Shown: positions 36,266 to 45,505, numbered from the stretch's first letter. The stretch is 48,005 nucleotides of DNA from an uncultured bacterium (GCA_903922465.1 CAIXTV010000010.1:1-48005), one strand, 5' to 3'. Made by a program: numbers and translations. Notes: generated by a model not told the origin, from the letters alone.

Positions 36266-37237
36266 CTAATTCCCTTTTAGCTCTTTAACCGCTGTAATCA
36301 TCTCCGGCAACACCTTCAGCACATCGCCCACAATACCATAGTCAGCCGCTTCAAAAATAGGTGCATCAGGGTCTTTGTTGATAGCCACAATGCATTTCGA
36401 ACCACTGATACCACCAAGATGCTGAATAGCACCCGAAATACCGCAAGCGATATACAGATTAGGTGCAAGTATCTTGCCAGTTTGGCCGGTATGTTCTTCA
36501 TGAGGACGCCAGCCTTCGTCTGAAACAGGGCGGGAGCAAGCAGTTCCGGCGCCTAATAAGGTAGCAAGTTCTTCTATGCTTCCCCAGTTTTCGGGACCTT
36601 TCATTCCTCTGCCACCCGAAACCACAATTTCGGCATCGGTAAGCAATATTTTGCCGCTTACTTTATTCACGTCCTTCACTTCGGTCTTTAATTCGTTGTC
36701 CTTAATTTCAGGATTGAATGCCTCAATGCTAGCAGCAACAGGGGTTTCGAAAACACCAAAAGCATTCTGCAACAAAGTGACGATGCTCACCGGAGTTTTG
36801 ATCACCACATTGGCAATTGCCTTAGCAGTAAATACCTTTTTGGCAATGGTGAAAGGTTGGAAATTTGAAGGTAAAGCAAGTACGCCTGTTGCTAAACCAG
36901 CTTTCAATCTAACAGAAAGGCGGGGTGCGATGGCTTTTCCTGTATTGTTATGAGCAAAAACAATAAGTGTGGCACCTTCTTTAGCAGCGGCTTGTGCCAA
37001 AACAGAAGTGTAAGCTTGGTTGTTCAAGTTGATCAAATTTTCATTTTGAACATTCAATATTTTTGAAGCACCATAAGTGCCCAATTTATTTAATTCATCG
37101 TCATTCACTTTTCCAATAGATAAAGCAACAACGTTTGTGTTTAGGGTTTTTGCAATTTCGCAAGCAAATGAAACTAATTCAAATGATAGTTTTTTGAATT
37201 TCCCGTCCCAGTTTTCTGTATAAACAAGTACTGACAT
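36266..37237 (-). CDS. etfA: electron transfer flavoprotein, alpha subunit
   Basis: A 323-residue FAD-binding subunit. The N-terminal alpha/beta domain (1-190) is followed by the signature FAD domain: VVSGGRGMKGPENWG, SRPVSDEGWRPHEEHTGQTGK, YIACGISGAIQHLGGI and NKDPDAPIFEAADYGIVGD. It takes electrons from acyl-CoA dehydrogenases together with EtfB. Same strand as etfB and the acyl-CoA dehydrogenase, but with a 159-bp gap after etfB. Confidence 0.95.
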   Translation of the reverse strand: MSVLVYTENWDGKFKKLSFELVSFACEIAKTLNTNVVALSIGKVNDDELNKLGTYGASKILNVQNENLINLNNQAYTSVLAQAAAKEGATLIVFAHNNTGKAIAPRLSVRLKAGLATGVLALPSNFQPFTIAKKVFTAKAIANVVIKTPVSIVTLLQNAFGVFETPVAASIEAFNPEIKDNELKTEVKDVNKVSGKILLTDAEIVVSGGRGMKGPENWGSIEELATLLGAGTACSRPVSDEGWRPHEEHTGQTGKILAPNLYIACGISGAIQHLGGISGSKCIVAINKDPDAPIFEAADYGIVGDVLKVLPEMITAVKELKGN

Positions 37238-37396
37238 ATATTTAGTTTTATTTTTTGTATTTATTTTTTGTTTGAGATTATTAAGGCTTTAAAGTGTCAT
37301 TCTTTTAAAAGTTGGAACACAAAGTTTCACAAAGGCTTCATTAGGTGATTAGGTTTCGTTTTCCTTCAGTCTAACAGTCTTTAGCCCATCCACCTT

Positions 37397-38146
37397 CTAT
37401 ATTACCTTCGCCTCGTTGTGTAACAATTGAACAAGTTCCTTAACGTTATCGGGGTCAATCTTTTTGCAGGCAGCCTTAGGTTTTGGTAAATCATAAGTTG
37501 CAAATTCTGTCAAAGTTTCCGTTTGAATGGCTTCAATCACTTGTAAAGGTTTGGTGCGAGCGCCCATAATCCCTCTCATCGAAGGAATGCGTGGTTCTTT
37601 AGCAATACCTTTCTGTACAATTCCAACAAAAGGAATAGGAGTGCTCACGGTTTCTTGTCCCCCATCAATTTCTCTTTTTAGTTCAACTTTTCCATCTTTA
37701 ATATCGAAATGCGAAACCGACGAAACCGAAGGCATATCAAGCAATTCGGAAAGCATACCCCCAACATTGTTTCCGTTCGAATCGCTCGATTCAATTCCGC
37801 AAAGAATAATGTCGAAAGATTCCTTACTGATGACATCAGCCAATTGGCTTGCCACAGTGAATGCATCTTTAGGCTCAGCATTAATACGAATCCCTTTGTC
37901 GGCTCCAATTGCTAAAGCTTTTCTAATGGTAGGTTCGGTAGCTGCCAAACCTACATTAATAACTGTAATTTCTTCAACCATTCCGGCTTGTGCATCTTTA
38001 ATGTCAAGTGCTCTGGTAAGGGCAAGTTCATCCCAGGGGTTAATTATCCATTGAACACCTGCTTGATCAAATGCCGTATTGTTATCGGTAAATTTGATTT
38101 TTGTGGTAGTATCAGGGACATTGCTAATACAAACGAGTATTTTCAT
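37397..38146 (-). CDS. etfB: electron transfer flavoprotein, beta subunit
   Basis: A 249-residue AMP/FAD-binding subunit: VCISNVPDTTTKIKF, INPWDELALTRALDIK, DIILCGIESSDSNGNNVGGMLSELL and the C-terminal block MRGIMGARTKPLQVIE. Pairs with EtfA. It sits 118 bp downstream of the acyl-CoA dehydrogenase gene, giving the classic dehydrogenase-etfB-etfA order. Whether this ETF bifurcates cannot be decided from motifs I can read; the presence of an EMO-like pair in the window favours ordinary transfer to quinone. Confidence 0.95.
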   Translation of the reverse strand: MKILVCISNVPDTTTKIKFTDNNTAFDQAGVQWIINPWDELALTRALDIKDAQAGMVEEITVINVGLAATEPTIRKALAIGADKGIRINAEPKDAFTVASQLADVISKESFDIILCGIESSDSNGNNVGGMLSELLDMPSVSSVSHFDIKDGKVELKREIDGGQETVSTPIPFVGIVQKGIAKEPRIPSMRGIMGARTKPLQVIEAIQTETLTEFATYDLPKPKAACKKIDPDNVKELVQLLHNEAKVI

Positions 38147-38264
38147 ATCTGTTTTTTAATTTATTTTAGTTGTAATTATTCACTTTTTCTGTGTGATTTT
38201 GAAAGTTTTGAAGCCTTATTGAAAGGTAAAGAATAAACTTTATCTTGCCTCCAATCAATCACGA

Positions 38265-39404
38265 TTATTTCAAAAGCGATCTCGAAATAACAATTTTCTG
38301 AACTTCTGATGTTCCTTCGTAAATTTGTGTGAGTTTGGCTTCACGCATAAGTCTTTCAACATGATATTCTCTAACGTAACCATATCCGCCAAAAATCTGA
38401 ACAGCTTCTGTAGTAACTTCCATTGCCATGTCGGCACAATATTGTTTAGCCATTGCGCTAGCAGTTCCATAAGGCAAATGTTGATCTTTTAGCCAGGCTG
38501 CTTTTAAACACAGATTTCTTCCATTTTCGATTTTCACAGCCATATCCGATAATTTAAAAGCAACGGATTGGTGATTGAAGATTTCAGTTCCAAAAGCTTT
38601 TCTTTCCATAGAATATTTTAAGGCACGTTCAAAAGCACCTGAAGCAATACCTAAAGCTTGAGAAGCGATTCCGATTCGGCCTCCTTCTAAAGTCTTCATT
38701 GCGAAAGGAAATCCAAATCCATCTTCCCCAATTCTGTTTTCTTTTGGGACTTTCACGTCATTAAACATTACCGAATGTGTATCTGAACTTCTCATCCCCA
38801 TTTTATTTTCATGAGGTCCTAAAGTGATGCCTGCTGAATTTTTATCCACAATCAAAGCATTAATGCCTTTGTGTTTCTTTTCGGGATTAGTTTGGGCAAT
38901 TACTATGTAGGTTGAAGCTGAATTGGCATTGGTAATCCAGTTTTTGGTGCCATTTAGTAAATAATGGTCTCCTTTGTCTTCAGCTGTGGTTCTTTGAGAA
39001 GTTGCATCTGAACCAGCTTCAGGCTCCGATAAAAGGAAAGCCCCGATTTTTTGGCCACTGGCCAAAGGTCTCAGGAACTTTTGTTTTTGTTCTTCATTCC
39101 CATAAGTTTCAATTCCCCAAATAACAAGGGAGTTGCAAACAGACATTAACACTGCCACAGATGAATCAATTTTAGAGATTTCTTCCATTGCCAATACGTA
39201 TGAAATGGTATCCATGCCTCCTCCATCATACTTTGGATCGGTCATCATGCCTAAAAATCCCAATTCAGCTAACTTCTTAACATGTTCGGTAGCAAATTCT
39301 GATTTCTCGTCTCTCTCGATAACATCTTGTAGTAATTCCCTTTCAGCAAAGTCTTTAGCGGCTTGCTGTATCATTTTTTGTTCTTCAGTAAATTCGAAAT
39401 TCAT
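38265..39404 (-). CDS. acyl-CoA dehydrogenase (short/medium-chain, butyryl-CoA-type)
   Basis: A 379-residue flavoenzyme from the ATG at 39404 (NFEFTEEQKMIQQAAKDF, a standard start). The frame stays open to 39590, but those 62 residues are hydrophobic and atypical and I reject them. Blocks: AFLLSEPEAGSDATSQ (FAD/substrate), NWITNANSA, ERKAFG, the FGGYGYVREYHVER region, and the catalytic base Glu363 in YEGTSE. It oxidises acyl-CoA to enoyl-CoA and passes electrons to EtfBA encoded next to it. Chain length is probably short. A TATCTTTG promoter element lies at 39467-39474. Confidence 0.92.
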   Translation of the reverse strand: MNFEFTEEQKMIQQAAKDFAERELLQDVIERDEKSEFATEHVKKLAELGFLGMMTDPKYDGGGMDTISYVLAMEEISKIDSSVAVLMSVCNSLVIWGIETYGNEEQKQKFLRPLASGQKIGAFLLSEPEAGSDATSQRTTAEDKGDHYLLNGTKNWITNANSASTYIVIAQTNPEKKHKGINALIVDKNSAGITLGPHENKMGMRSSDTHSVMFNDVKVPKENRIGEDGFGFPFAMKTLEGGRIGIASQALGIASGAFERALKYSMERKAFGTEIFNHQSVAFKLSDMAVKIENGRNLCLKAAWLKDQHLPYGTASAMAKQYCADMAMEVTTEAVQIFGGYGYVREYHVERLMREAKLTQIYEGTSEVQKIVISRSLLK

Positions 39405-39466
39405 TGATAAAAGTTTTATTTTGATTATGTATTGGATTAATCGCCTAATGGTAATTAGTAATGCAA

Positions 39467-39474
39467 CAAAGATA
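39467..39474 (-). promoter_or_regulatory. candidate -7 promoter element for the acyl-CoA dehydrogenase/etf genes
   Basis: On the minus strand this reads TATCTTTG, an exact TAnnTTTG match, 62 bp before the ATG at 39404. The same octamer drives the divergent gene (39710-39717). Confidence 0.5.
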
Positions 39475-39602
39475 AAAAGATTTGAATTAAATGGAATAAT
39501 AATTTGTCTTATTTTTTTTGAAGACACATATAATGCTAGTAAAACTGAATGGAAATGAGTGTTTAACGAATAATAAAATTTCTGTTTCATTGTAAAACAT
39601 GG

Positions 39603-39673
39603 GAGTGCAAATACCTTTTTTCAATAATAATAGCTTGCACTCATTCCATGCTTTTTAGCATCGAATTGCACTT
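39603..39673. promoter_or_regulatory. three TTGCACT sites spaced 31-32 bp in a divergent promoter region
   Basis: GAGTGCAA (39603-39610), TTGCACTC (39635-39642) and TTGCACTT (39666-39673). The first two form a perfect 8-bp inverted repeat; the third repeats the core TTGCACT. Centres are 32 and 31 bp apart, close to three helical turns, so all would face one side of the DNA. The cluster lies in the 341-bp gene-free region between the two divergent acyl-CoA gene sets and between their two candidate promoters. Likely operators for a shared regulator; the protein is not in this window. Confidence 0.5.
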
Positions 39674-39709
39674 TAACAGAATATTATATATCGTTCTATG
39701 ATTTAATTT

Positions 39710-39717
39710 TATCTTTG
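39710..39717 (+). promoter_or_regulatory. candidate -7 promoter element for the glutaryl-CoA dehydrogenase operon
   Basis: TATCTTTG, an exact TAnnTTTG match, 28 bp before the ATG at 39746 and about 37 bp after the last TTGCACT site. Confidence 0.5.
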
Positions 39718-39745
39718 CGTAAAATATTAAACCAATAATTTCCCT

Positions 39746-40924
39746 ATGGCTACAAATCAATACAAAGCCCCCGATTACTATTTATTAGATGACCTTTTAA
39801 CTGAAGAACATAAGCTAGTTCGTGGCGCAGTAAGAGATTGGGTAAATCGATCCGTAATTCCTATAATTGATGAGGCTTGTCAATCTCATACTTTTCCACG
39901 ACATTTAGTTAAAGAACTTGGCGAAATAGGAGCTTTTGGACCTTACATTCCTCAACAATATGGTGGTGCAGGATTAGACCATATTGCTTATGGTTTGATT
40001 ATGCAAGAACTCGAGCGTGGTGATTCGGGTATACGTTCTATGGCTTCAGTTCAATCATCACTTGTGATGTATCCTATTTATAGTTTTGGAACCGAGGAGC
40101 AAAAGATGAAGTATTTGCCTCTGCTTGCCTCAGGTGAAATCATAGGATGTTTTGGATTAACGGAACCCAATCACGGCTCTGATCCTGGAAGTATGATTAC
40201 AAGAATTACTGATAAAGGTGATCATTATATACTTAATGGAGCAAAAATGTGGATAACCAATTCTCCTATTGCTGATATAGGTGTGGTTTGGGCAAAGGAT
40301 GATGAGGGTGTTGTAAGAGGAATGATAGTCGAGCGAGGGATGAAAGGATTCACAACTCCCGAAACCACTAAGAAATGGTCATTAAGAGCATCATATACAG
40401 GTGAGATGGTATTTGATGATGTTGTCATTCCTAAAGAAAATATACTACCAAATGTTAAGGGATTGAAAGGCCCAATGATGTGTTTGAATTCAGCAAGGTT
40501 TGGTATCGCATGGGGTGTAGTTGGCGCTGCAATGGATTGTTATGATGTTGCATTAAATTATTCGAAAGAAAGAATTCAATTCAAAAAACCAATTGCAGCT
40601 TTTCAATTAACGCAAAAGAAGCTTGCCGAAATACTTACCGAAATAACAAAAGCGCAATTATTAGCTTGGCGTTTAGGTGTGCTGCGTAATGAGAATAGGG
40701 CTACACCAGCACAAATATCGATGGCGAAAAGGAATAATGTTAAAATGGCTCTCGATACAGCAAGGGAATCGAGGCAGATATTAGGAGCAATGGGGATAAC
40801 AGGTGATTTTCCTATGATGCGACACATGATGAATCTCGAATCGGTTATCACTTACGAAGGAACCCATGATGTTCATCTGCTTATAACAGGTATGGACATT
40901 ACAGGCGAAAGCGCTTTTTCCTAA
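39746..40924 (+). CDS. gcdH: glutaryl-CoA dehydrogenase-like enzyme
   Basis: A 392-residue acyl-CoA dehydrogenase of the glutaryl-CoA type. The glutarate-binding signature is intact: Glu90 and Arg97 in ELERGDSGIRSMASVQSSLVM (same 7-residue spacing as human Glu87/Arg94). Also LTEPNHGSDPGSM, KMWITNSP and catalytic base Glu371 in TYEGTHD. It oxidises and decarboxylates glutaryl-CoA to crotonyl-CoA, an intermediate of lysine/tryptophan and of anaerobic benzoyl-CoA breakdown. First gene of the plus-strand operon; the Mo-enzyme gene follows after 30 bp. Electrons presumably go to the EtfBA encoded divergently. Confidence 0.88.
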   Translation: MATNQYKAPDYYLLDDLLTEEHKLVRGAVRDWVNRSVIPIIDEACQSHTFPRHLVKELGEIGAFGPYIPQQYGGAGLDHIAYGLIMQELERGDSGIRSMASVQSSLVMYPIYSFGTEEQKMKYLPLLASGEIIGCFGLTEPNHGSDPGSMITRITDKGDHYILNGAKMWITNSPIADIGVVWAKDDEGVVRGMIVERGMKGFTTPETTKKWSLRASYTGEMVFDDVVIPKENILPNVKGLKGPMMCLNSARFGIAWGVVGAAMDCYDVALNYSKERIQFKKPIAAFQLTQKKLAEILTEITKAQLLAWRLGVLRNENRATPAQISMAKRNNVKMALDTARESRQILGAMGITGDFPMMRHMMNLESVITYEGTHDVHLLITGMDITGESAFS

Positions 40925-40954
40925 ACCCAAGATTATTATACACAATTTGGTCGA

Positions 40955-43753
40955 ATGAAGCAACTAAATATAAAAATCAATGGCAAGCAATTTCATCTGA
41001 TGGTGAAAGAGCATGAGATGCTGTCAACTGTTATTCGTGAAAAAGCAGGCCTAACGGGAACCAAGATTGGTTGCGAACAAGGAAGTTGTGGGGCATGCAC
41101 TGTTTTGATAAACAATGAAGCAGTGCTGAGTTGCATAAGCCCTGCATTACGATATGAGAATGCTGAAATTACCACCATCGAAGCTCTTGCTAAAGATGGG
41201 GTTCTGCATAAGCTTCAGAAGAAATTCGTTGAAAAAGGAGCTATTCAATGTGGATTCTGCACTCCCGGTATGGTTTTGACTGCACTCAGTTTGACGCCAA
41301 GCCTTAATTTAGAGGATGGAATGGAGGTTCTCACTCGTCAGGTTAAGGAAGGCTTGTCAGGAAATTTATGTCGGTGTACGGGTTATAAAAAAGTAATTGA
41401 TGCGGTAGTAGAATATGCTATTGAATCTTCGGAATCGATAGAAGAAGATGTTGAGCCTTTAAGTAGCAGTGTAGCTGTAGGAGTAAGCAGGCCTTATATT
41501 GAAGCAGAAAAAAAAGTTAAAGGTGCTGCGGAATATGCCGACGATATTGTGATGAAAAACACTTTGCATTGCAAATTGTTACGCAGTAAATATCCACATG
41601 CCAAAATTGTTGAGATTGACACTTCAGAAGCACTTAAGCTGGATGGAGTGCATTATATTGCAACAGGAAAAGAACTCCCCATTACTTTTGGAGTACTTCC
41701 CATTTCACAGGATGAGACAGCTATGGCTGTTGATAAAGTGAGATACGTAGGTGAAGTTGTTGCTGCAGTTGCTGCTGATAGTGAGGGTATTGCTGGTGAA
41801 GCATGTAAACTTATTAAAATCACCTATAAGCAACTTCAACCATTTTTAAATATTGACGAGTCATTGAATGATGTTGGCGAAAATGAAAGGATTCATGATA
41901 CTGGCAAGTTTAATAACAATATTCATAAGAAAGCTGAGTTGAGATTTGGTGACCAGCAAAAAGGATTAACAGAAGCTGATGTCACCACTAAAATGTCATT
42001 TGAGTTTTTGGGAATTAATCATGGTTTTACTGAACCTCATGCAGCTACAGCTTTTTGGGATGAAAACGGATTGACAATTACTACAGCGACTCAGGTGCCA
42101 CATTATTTGCATCGCGCTTTGGCAAAGGTGATGGAGGTTCCGTTAAGCAGGGTTAGAGTAATAAAACCTTATCTTGGTGGTGGTTTTGGTGGGAAAAGTG
42201 ATCCATTTCCACATGAAATGATTGTTTCACATTTAGCTCGGAAAACAGGACGACCCGTGAGAGTGAGATTATCTCGCGAGGAAGTTTTCATAACAAATCA
42301 CGGTAGGCATCCTTCTAAGATGTCAGTTGAAATGGGTGTTTCATTGAATGGAGAATTTAAAGCATTAGATGCTGATATTGCAATAGATGGTGGTGCTTAC
42401 GGTAGTTTTGGTGTTGTGACTTCTTATTATAATGGAGTCTTATTACAAGCACCTTATAAGTTAGATAACTTTGGGTTTCGGGCTTTTAGAGTTAACACCA
42501 ATAAACCTCAATGCGGTGCGATGAGGGGACATGGTGCTGTTAACTCTCGTTTTGCTGTTGAATCAATTATTGATGATTTAGCAATGAAAATTAATATTGA
42601 TCCCTGCAAGTTGCGTTTACAGAACTTTTTAACATCCAATACTCAAACGGTTGGGCAATATCGTATCACTTCAAATGGAAGTCGAGAAGCTTTACTTAAA
42701 GTAATGGAGCAATCGGAATGGGATAAGAAAATAGGGACATTGGAAAGCGGACATGGATTGGGCGTGGCTTGTGGGTTTTTTATTAGCGGAAGCGCGTTGC
42801 CTATTATTTGGAATGAGTTGCCTCAGTCGGTTGTGCATTTGAAACTCGACTTTGACGGCAGGGTGTTGGTAACTTCAGGCTCAAGCGATATTGGACAGGG
42901 TAGCGATACTATGTTGGCGATTATTGTTGCCGAAGTTCTTGGAATTAGTATGGATAAGATTTTTGTTCTTGCTGCTGATACTTTGCTAACTCCTGTTGAT
43001 TTTGGAAGCTATTCGAGTAGGGTTACTTTTATGGCTGGCAATGCAGCAAAGGATGCAGCTGAGAATTTGAAAAAAGAAATTATCGAAGCCATCGTTAAAG
43101 CTAAAGGTGTTGATGCGGAAGAACTGAGTTTTTCGGATAGCAGGGTGTTTAGTTTTGATAAGGCAGTAGATTTATCGTGGATGGAAACTGTTGATATACT
43201 CACCGCAAAACGTGGTGCGGTTTCTGTTAGTGGAAAATATATTTCACCCAAGCTTGGTGGAGACTTTAAGGGTGCAGGTGCAGGTTTAAGTCCTTCTTAT
43301 ACTTTTGGTGCTTGTATTGCTGAGGTCAAGGTAGATATAGAAACAGGCCAAGTGAAAGTGATGAACGTTTGGGGAGCACATGACTGTGGGAAGGCTATAA
43401 ATCCTATGGCTGTTGAAGGGCAGCTAGAAGGTTCGTGGCATATGGGAGTGGGGCAAGCCATCAGCGAGCAGATGAAATACTATAAAGGACTATTATTAAA
43501 TAATAACTTCCTCGATTATAAAATCCCAACCTCGCTTGATACTCCTGATATTCATGCAAACATAATTGAAACCATTGACCCTGAAGGACCCTTTGGCGCA
43601 AAAGAAGCAGGGGAGGGGGCAATTCATCCTGTGATTCCTGCCATTGCAAATGCAGTGTTTAATGCTGTTGGTGTTCGGATAACAAAATTGCCGATCAATG
43701 CAGAAGATGTGCTAGCTCAGATTAGAGATCATCAAATTTCAAACAATAAATAA
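40955..43753 (+). CDS. fused HcrC-HcrA-type molybdenum hydroxylase (4-hydroxybenzoyl-CoA reductase-like)
   Basis: A 932-residue fusion. Residues 1-160 are the [2Fe-2S] subunit: C40, C45, C48, C60 and C99, C102, C139, C141. After a linker come the a/b hammerhead (about 180-285) and molybdopterin domains (to about 920), with YLGGGFGGKSDPF, MRGHGAVNSRFAVE, GQGSDTML, SYSSRVTFMAGNAA and Glu887 in GAKEAGEGA. The small plus large subunits of 4-hydroxybenzoyl-CoA reductase are about 161 and 769 residues, which sums to this length, and several blocks resemble that enzyme more than xanthine dehydrogenase. The gene for the FAD subunit follows directly. Function as an aryl-CoA reductase or hydroxylase is inference from family and partner. 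Confidence 0.82.
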   Translation: MKQLNIKINGKQFHLMVKEHEMLSTVIREKAGLTGTKIGCEQGSCGACTVLINNEAVLSCISPALRYENAEITTIEALAKDGVLHKLQKKFVEKGAIQCGFCTPGMVLTALSLTPSLNLEDGMEVLTRQVKEGLSGNLCRCTGYKKVIDAVVEYAIESSESIEEDVEPLSSSVAVGVSRPYIEAEKKVKGAAEYADDIVMKNTLHCKLLRSKYPHAKIVEIDTSEALKLDGVHYIATGKELPITFGVLPISQDETAMAVDKVRYVGEVVAAVAADSEGIAGEACKLIKITYKQLQPFLNIDESLNDVGENERIHDTGKFNNNIHKKAELRFGDQQKGLTEADVTTKMSFEFLGINHGFTEPHAATAFWDENGLTITTATQVPHYLHRALAKVMEVPLSRVRVIKPYLGGGFGGKSDPFPHEMIVSHLARKTGRPVRVRLSREEVFITNHGRHPSKMSVEMGVSLNGEFKALDADIAIDGGAYGSFGVVTSYYNGVLLQAPYKLDNFGFRAFRVNTNKPQCGAMRGHGAVNSRFAVESIIDDLAMKINIDPCKLRLQNFLTSNTQTVGQYRITSNGSREALLKVMEQSEWDKKIGTLESGHGLGVACGFFISGSALPIIWNELPQSVVHLKLDFDGRVLVTSGSSDIGQGSDTMLAIIVAEVLGISMDKIFVLAADTLLTPVDFGSYSSRVTFMAGNAAKDAAENLKKEIIEAIVKAKGVDAEELSFSDSRVFSFDKAVDLSWMETVDILTAKRGAVSVSGKYISPKLGGDFKGAGAGLSPSYTFGACIAEVKVDIETGQVKVMNVWGAHDCGKAINPMAVEGQLEGSWHMGVGQAISEQMKYYKGLLLNNNFLDYKIPTSLDTPDIHANIIETIDPEGPFGAKEAGEGAIHPVIPAIANAVFNAVGVRITKLPINAEDVLAQIRDHQISNNK

Positions 43754-43759
43754 GTGAAT

Positions 43760-44692
43760 ATGTTAACAGAACAAGGCTACATCAAAGCAAAGTCAGTAGA
43801 AGAAGCATTTGTTAATGCAAACAATCACCTTGATGGTTTTCGATATGTTGCTGGAGGGACTGATGTTATTGTCAATAAATTTCAGGGGAATGAAGATGCC
43901 CAAATCTTGATTGATATTTCGGGAATTGAAGAACTAAAGCATATAAAAATCAAGGAAGATTACATCGAAATTGGTGCTTTAACAAAGTTAGACGATTTAA
44001 AGAAACACAATATCATTTCCGATAGGTTCCCATCGCTGATTGAAGCTGCAGAGGCTGTTGCTTCACCCGTCATTAGAAAAACCGCTACTATAGGTGGTAA
44101 TATTCTTTGTGAGAATCGTTGCACCTTTTATAATCAAAGTGAATGGTGGAGAAGTGCTGCTGGATATTGCCTGAAATGTAATGGCGATATTTGCATTGCA
44201 ACAGGGGGTAAAAACAATTGTTTATCGAAATTCGTTTCCGATACTGCAATTGTTTTGATTAGTATAGATGCGAAGATTGAGGTGTCCGATCATCAACAAA
44301 CAAGCATCATCCCTATCGAAAGCATTTATTCGGGCGATGGGGTGAATTCACGGAATTTAAGCAAAACAGCCCTCTTGAAATCTATTCTGATTTCTAATAC
44401 AGAAGAATATCAAACCATTTATAAGAAATTGCGTCAACGCGAGACTATCGATTTCGGATCGTTGATGACAGCAGTGAGCCTGAACAATGAGAAAGTGAAA
44501 ATAGTGTTGGGTGGAGTTGATCCTAAGCCTATTGTGGTGGAAGGAAATATTGAGGATGATTTAAATGAGTTGATACTTCAGGCAACAAAAAAAGCAAGAA
44601 CTGTTGATAATGATGTATATTCGAGGAAGTATAGAAAGGAAATGATTGCGGTGTTTTTGAAGAGAAGTTTGCAGGAATTGAAGCTCATGTAG
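43760..44692 (+). CDS. HcrB-like FAD subunit with an extra [4Fe-4S] cluster loop
   Basis: A 310-residue FAD-binding subunit (CO dehydrogenase/xanthine dehydrogenase type). FAD blocks are YVAGGTDVIV and IRKTATIGGNILCE. An inserted loop of about 40 residues holds cysteines at 121, 137, 145 and 154 (NRC, GYC, DIC, NNC) with spacings 16, 8 and 9. To my recollection this is the spacing of the four cluster cysteines of 4-hydroxybenzoyl-CoA reductase HcrB (C122, C138, C146, C155), a feature ordinary xanthine dehydrogenases lack. A GTG at 43754 in frame is an alternative start. Located 6 bp after the fused Mo subunit; the two surely form one enzyme. Confidence 0.85.
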   Translation: MLTEQGYIKAKSVEEAFVNANNHLDGFRYVAGGTDVIVNKFQGNEDAQILIDISGIEELKHIKIKEDYIEIGALTKLDDLKKHNIISDRFPSLIEAAEAVASPVIRKTATIGGNILCENRCTFYNQSEWWRSAAGYCLKCNGDICIATGGKNNCLSKFVSDTAIVLISIDAKIEVSDHQQTSIIPIESIYSGDGVNSRNLSKTALLKSILISNTEEYQTIYKKLRQRETIDFGSLMTAVSLNNEKVKIVLGGVDPKPIVVEGNIEDDLNELILQATKKARTVDNDVYSRKYRKEMIAVFLKRSLQELKLM

Positions 44693-44728
44693 TGGTTTAT
44701 AGAATATTGATATTAAAACAAAATAATT

Positions 44729-45463
44729 ATGGATTTAACAGGTAAAACCGCTGTTGTAACAGGGGGAAGTCAGGGGATAGGTGCAGCAATAGCCATAACT
44801 TTAGCTGAACTTGGGGCAAATATTGCCATCATCGATCGCAAAGAAGCCGATGAAACCCTCTCTGATATTAAAAAGTTGGGAAGAAAAGCTTGTATGTTTA
44901 TTGCCGATATTTCGAATTTCAAAGAAGCACAACTGACTGTGGATGCTATTGTTAAAGAATTTGGTTCGGTGGATATTCTTGTGAATAATGCAGGGATTAA
45001 CCAAGATGGAGTGATTTGGAAAATGACAGAAGAGCAATGGGATAATGTTATCAGTGTGAATCTTAAAGGCTATTTTAATTATATACGTGCAGTTTCGCCC
45101 ATCTTTAGAGAACAAAAATCGGGGAAGATTATCAATATTACCTCCATTAATGGTTTAAGAGGGAAGTTTGGGCAGTCGAATTATGCTGCTTCAAAGGCTG
45201 GGATAGTTGGACTGACCAAAACTGTTGCCAAGGAGCTAGGGAAATATAATGTTAACGTCAATGCTGTGGCGCCCGGCTTAATTGAAACTGAAATGATGAA
45301 AAATGCTGATGATGTTGTAAGAGAGGCGGCTATGGGAGAGATAGTGTTGGGACGATTTGGGCAGGCCAAAGATATTGCCAATACGGTTGCATTTCTTGCC
45401 TCCGAATTATCGAGGCATATAACAGGAGAAGTGATTAAAGTGGATGGTGGTCAATATATTTAA
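44729..45463 (+). CDS. SDR-family 3-oxoacyl reductase / 3-hydroxyacyl-CoA dehydrogenase
   Basis: A 244-residue short-chain dehydrogenase. Cofactor motif TGGSQGIG (11-18), NNAG (86-89), and the catalytic triad Ser139, Tyr152, Lys156 (Y-x3-K in SNYAASK). Asp36 at the end of beta-strand 2 (IIDRKE) favours NAD(H) over NADP(H), which suits oxidation of a 3-hydroxyacyl-CoA rather than fatty-acid synthesis. C-terminal PGLIETEMM and DGGQYI are standard. Between the Mo enzyme and the thiolase, it likely acts on a beta-oxidation intermediate; FabG/PhaB-like activity is the alternative. Confidence 0.85.
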   Translation: MDLTGKTAVVTGGSQGIGAAIAITLAELGANIAIIDRKEADETLSDIKKLGRKACMFIADISNFKEAQLTVDAIVKEFGSVDILVNNAGINQDGVIWKMTEEQWDNVISVNLKGYFNYIRAVSPIFREQKSGKIINITSINGLRGKFGQSNYAASKAGIVGLTKTVAKELGKYNVNVNAVAPGLIETEMMKNADDVVREAAMGEIVLGRFGQAKDIANTVAFLASELSRHITGEVIKVDGGQYI

Positions 45464-45505
45464 CAAAGTAGAACTTAGCTCATCATCAAAATAACAAATA
45501 TAAAT

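Noticed and set aside
39405-39590. 62-residue hydrophobic N-terminal extension of the acyl-CoA dehydrogenase
   Set aside because: The family starts at NFEFTEEQ; the extension covers the promoter element at 39467 and has no family counterpart.
40955-44692. Plain xanthine dehydrogenase for purine breakdown
   Set aside because: The four-Cys [4Fe-4S] insertion in the FAD subunit and the neighbouring gcdH, SDR and thiolase do not fit purine catabolism; no other purine-degradation gene is near. Kept as a fallback, not the main call.
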